Of a stretch of 64,000 nt of DNA, positions 62,701 to 64,000 are shown piece after piece. A model generated the notes under the pieces. It worked only from the letters and a program-made list of their open reading frames with translations. It did no database searches and was not told where the DNA came from. This DNA is from Ascidia mentula. Lineage: Eukaryota; Chordata; Ascidiacea; Phlebobranchia; Ascidiidae. The stretch's first letter is position 1; every line of letters begins with the position of its first letter. Location: NCBI GenBank assembly GCA_947561715.1, contig OX387199.1, positions 19,101,001 to 19,165,000 of the forward strand. Reading direction: 5' to 3'. The position numbers were made by a program, and so were the translations under genes.

Positions 62701-63913
62701 CAACAATCTCTGGTGTCAGGAATGGATGAATGTAACGAAGGTGGGTTACCCAGTGGTGGTCAGGATGGATCGATTTGTATGTAAATTTTGTGGCATTTTG
62801 ATACCAATGTTTTCTATATTCTATTTTCTATTATTTCACTGTTCGCTTTCGTACAAGTGCAAAAATATGTTTTATTGTTTTAAAATAAATTTGTGACAAT
62901 ATTGAGAACAATGTGACACTTTTCCTTGCTGGGTTGATCTAAAATCTTTTAGATATTTTAACAAAAAAATCTTCATTATGCCACACTAAAGTTTGTTTTA
63001 CTGCAGAGTATTCAGAGGACGATGACGCGTACAGTAACTCCAGCTTCAATATGTGTCCCGAGGGGAATTTCCCGGATGACGTTGAGAAAGATGAATTTTT
63101 AATGGAAAGAGGAAGTAAGATTAAAATATGACTTCATTTTTGCAGCTTTATGTAACCGTAAGGTGTCTGTAGTGTAGCAATCAACATAGTAGCTCGTACT
63201 ACTGTTACAATTATTCCATTTCACAAAACAAGGATTTGTTTTTACTCAGCCGGAAACTCAAGTTTCTCTACCTCCACCTCGCGACGTGCGAAGTCTTGCG
63301 AACACGACCACTTGCCGACGAACGTAAGTTCACCAAAACAGATTCAGCGTGGCTACTTTTTTTTTGGCATACAGGTGTTCTTATTTTGTACAGGTGTTCT
63401 GTCGCTGCTGTCGAGCTTTCACGTCGTGTTGCGTCGTCGAGCGAATAAACAAATTTGTGACGAAACGCCGCGCGTGGTCGCTATACATTCTTTCTCCAGA
63501 AAGCAGGTACTAATAACATTGGTCAAGGTCAAGGCCTTGTGTGAGTAGAAAACCTACTGGATTCATGATCAGGATATCGCGGTTTCGAATCGCAGCATAG
63601 TAAAAACGAATTTCTTATGTAGTAAGACCCTGAAAAAGTCTCACCGGATGGCAGACGAAACTTTGGTTTCGAATAAAACTTTAGAAACTTAAATGCCAGA
63701 AGAACAATTCTTATCAATTCTTATGTAGTGTATCCATATTTTCAAGTGCGTTTAACCGTTAATAAGGCTTTTTCAAACCTTTATGCTTTTGTAGGCTCAG
63801 AAAATTGCTGCAACGAACTGTCTCGAACAAGTGGTTTGATTACGTCATTCTACTATTTATCTTCGGAAATTGCATCACAATCGCTATGGAGAGGCCCTCC
63901 CTGCGAGAGGGGG
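38644..63913 (+). CDS. T-type (Cav3) voltage-gated calcium channel alpha-1 subunit, 5' part
   Basis: Twenty-six exons: 38644-38705, 47315-47611, 48981-49098, 49350-49483, 50394-50494, 50804-51005, 52626-52831, 52995-53116, 53313-53405, 54702-54919, 55621-55974, 57016-57233, 57629-57828, 58067-58210, 59367-59518, 59747-59938, 60197-60314, 60855-61010, 61471-61599, 61905-62010, 62137-62435, 62635-62740, 63007-63114, 63250-63323, 63394-63506, 63795-63913. About 1380 residues result and the gene continues past the edge. Domain I S4 reads [16 protein letters not shown]. The first pore loop is SLEGW (Glu419), the second TQEDW (Glu982), as in Cav3 channels. After IS6 ([20 protein letters not shown]) comes the basic gating-brake helix, then a ten-His run at 55769-55798 as in vertebrate Cav3. 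Domain II S4 is [15 protein letters not shown]. The long acidic II-III linker leads to III S1 ([15 protein letters not shown]). Plasma-membrane, low-voltage-activated Ca2+ entry is expected. The end of 62137-62435 is uncertain by three bases (62432 or 62435), and the first exon is less certain than the rest. One gene equivalent to CACNA1G/H/I is likely. Confidence 0.93.
39688..39790 (+). repeat. Possible tRNA-derived SINE
   Basis: The layout is tRNA-like: gggcgctagagcgttgcctc at the A-box side, ggatttacatcc at the B-box side, and a downstream A run (ccaaaaaaaaac). Neither box is a perfect consensus, and there is no second copy in the window to compare. Confidence 0.3.
46809..46816. promoter_or_regulatory. 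CRE-like octamer TGACGTCA
   Basis: A full palindromic cAMP response element consensus about 0.5 kb before the second Cav3 coding exon and close to a TATATAG (46803). It could mark an internal promoter. Other copies lie at 15658, 27514, 47342 and 50774. Confidence 0.35.
47342..47349. promoter_or_regulatory. CRE-like octamer TGACGTCA beside an alternative start
   Basis: It lies 39 bases before ATG 47388. In the two-exon model it is coding sequence (Asp-Asp-Val). In the alternative model it would be promoter or 5'UTR. Confidence 0.3.
47612..48980 (+). other. U12-type AT-AC intron in the Cav3 gene
   Basis: The donor is ATATCCTTTT and the acceptor ends AC, with branch site TTCCTTGAC at 48959-48967, fourteen bases before the splice point. 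All three match the minor-spliceosome consensus. Joining across it gives [19 protein letters not shown], which restores the conserved start of domain I S1. No GT-AG alternative restores this. AT-AC introns are known in voltage-gated sodium and calcium channel genes. Confidence 0.93.
54231..54317 (+). repeat. Near-perfect 54-base palindrome followed by CTGATGA...GAAA motif
   Basis: The left arm tttgagagtgagct plus gcaaccaagagagc pairs with its inverse at 54258-54284 with two mismatches, giving a long hairpin. It is followed at once by CTGATGA (54290-54296) and a short hairpin ending in GAAA (54314-54317). It lies in the intron before the exon at 54702 and is probably the end of a small mobile element. 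Confidence 0.6.
55264..55318. repeat. 13-bp perfect inverted repeat in a Cav3 intron
   Basis: caccagagcaatg (55264-55276) and cattgctctggtg (55306-55318) are exact inverses separated by 29 bases. It could be a small foldback element or a local structure. No target duplication was recognised. Confidence 0.5.
56029..56106. repeat. Foldback copy of the dispersed AGCTGCATACAGATGGCCACTG repeat
   Basis: The left arm agctgcatgcagatggccac faces the right arm gtggccatctgtatgcagct, a 20-bp inverted pair with one mismatch. Between them are two gtcgaaac motifs. The whole resembles a tiny MITE in the intron after the poly-His exon. Related single arms occur at 9352, 10290, 20727 and 34905. Confidence 0.7.
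62031..62060. repeat. TA dinucleotide repeat
   Basis: A simple (TA)n tract in the intron following exon 61905-62010, likely polymorphic. A similar tract lies at 27217-27240. Confidence 0.85.
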
Positions 63914-64000
63914 GTAACGTAAGTTGTGATGACGTCGTAAACGATTTACCGATGACGTATTTAAACGTATCTTGTGACGTAGGAACGTTTCGTCATCGAT

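Noticed and set aside
63545-63600. tRNA-like segment with ggtttcgaatcgcag
   Set aside because: The B-box-like core is present, but no cloverleaf or A box could be built. It is probably a decayed SINE piece or chance.
1-64000. CRISPR arrays, rRNA genes, bacterial operons
   Set aside because: None seen. Intron-bearing genes and eukaryotic splice signals throughout exclude a prokaryotic source.

Overview
This is a 64 kb stretch of animal nuclear DNA: AT-rich, with multi-exon genes, mostly short GT-AG introns and scattered small repeats. The domain content, the compact introns and a single-ORF Ty3/gypsy element point to an invertebrate deuterostome, most likely a tunicate of the Ciona type. That placement is inference from gene style, since no search was run. 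There are no bacterial operons, rRNA genes or CRISPR arrays.

Layout. (1) Bases 1-14,900 hold a small tandem family of secreted pepsin/cathepsin-D-like (A1) proteins. The 3' half of one copy lies at 64-1291. A complete nine-exon copy of 374 residues lies at 10,534-12,936. An inverted exon fragment lies at 9,432-9,781, and an orphan 5' end lies near 14,410-14,920. Both readable copies have lost the second catalytic Asp, so they look like pseudo-proteases. The first gene and its downstream flank (1-2128) are a duplicate of 11,649-13,824. (2) A complete, apparently very young Ty3/gypsy LTR retrotransposon (2,965-9,099) sits between the two copies. It has two matching 632 bp LTRs, a CATA target duplication and one uninterrupted 1579-residue Gag-Pol frame. 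(3) On the minus strand, 26,766 to 16,675 is a 19-exon gene for a secreted mosaic protein of about 954 residues: signal peptide, trefoil, thrombospondin type 1, nine ShKT modules, two fibronectin III modules and Thr-rich linkers. Its exons were spliced here by hand and the reading phase closes throughout. A small hAT-type MITE lies in one intron. (4) Bases 27,000-47,300 are gene-poor. They contain repeats, a few weak coding candidates, a possible TATA promoter near 36,451 and a probable first coding exon at 38,644. (5) From there to the end on the plus strand lies a Cav3 (T-type) voltage-gated calcium channel alpha-1 gene: 26 exons and about 1380 residues, covering domain I, domain II, the II-III linker and the start of domain III. 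The rest lies beyond the window.

The most notable points are a textbook U12-type AT-AC intron in the channel gene, the mosaic ShKT/trefoil/FN3 protein, the loss of catalytic aspartate in the protease family, the intact retrotransposon, and a dispersed family of short elements with a hammerhead-ribozyme-like core (CTGATGA, hairpin, GAAA). The three main genes appear functionally unrelated to each other.
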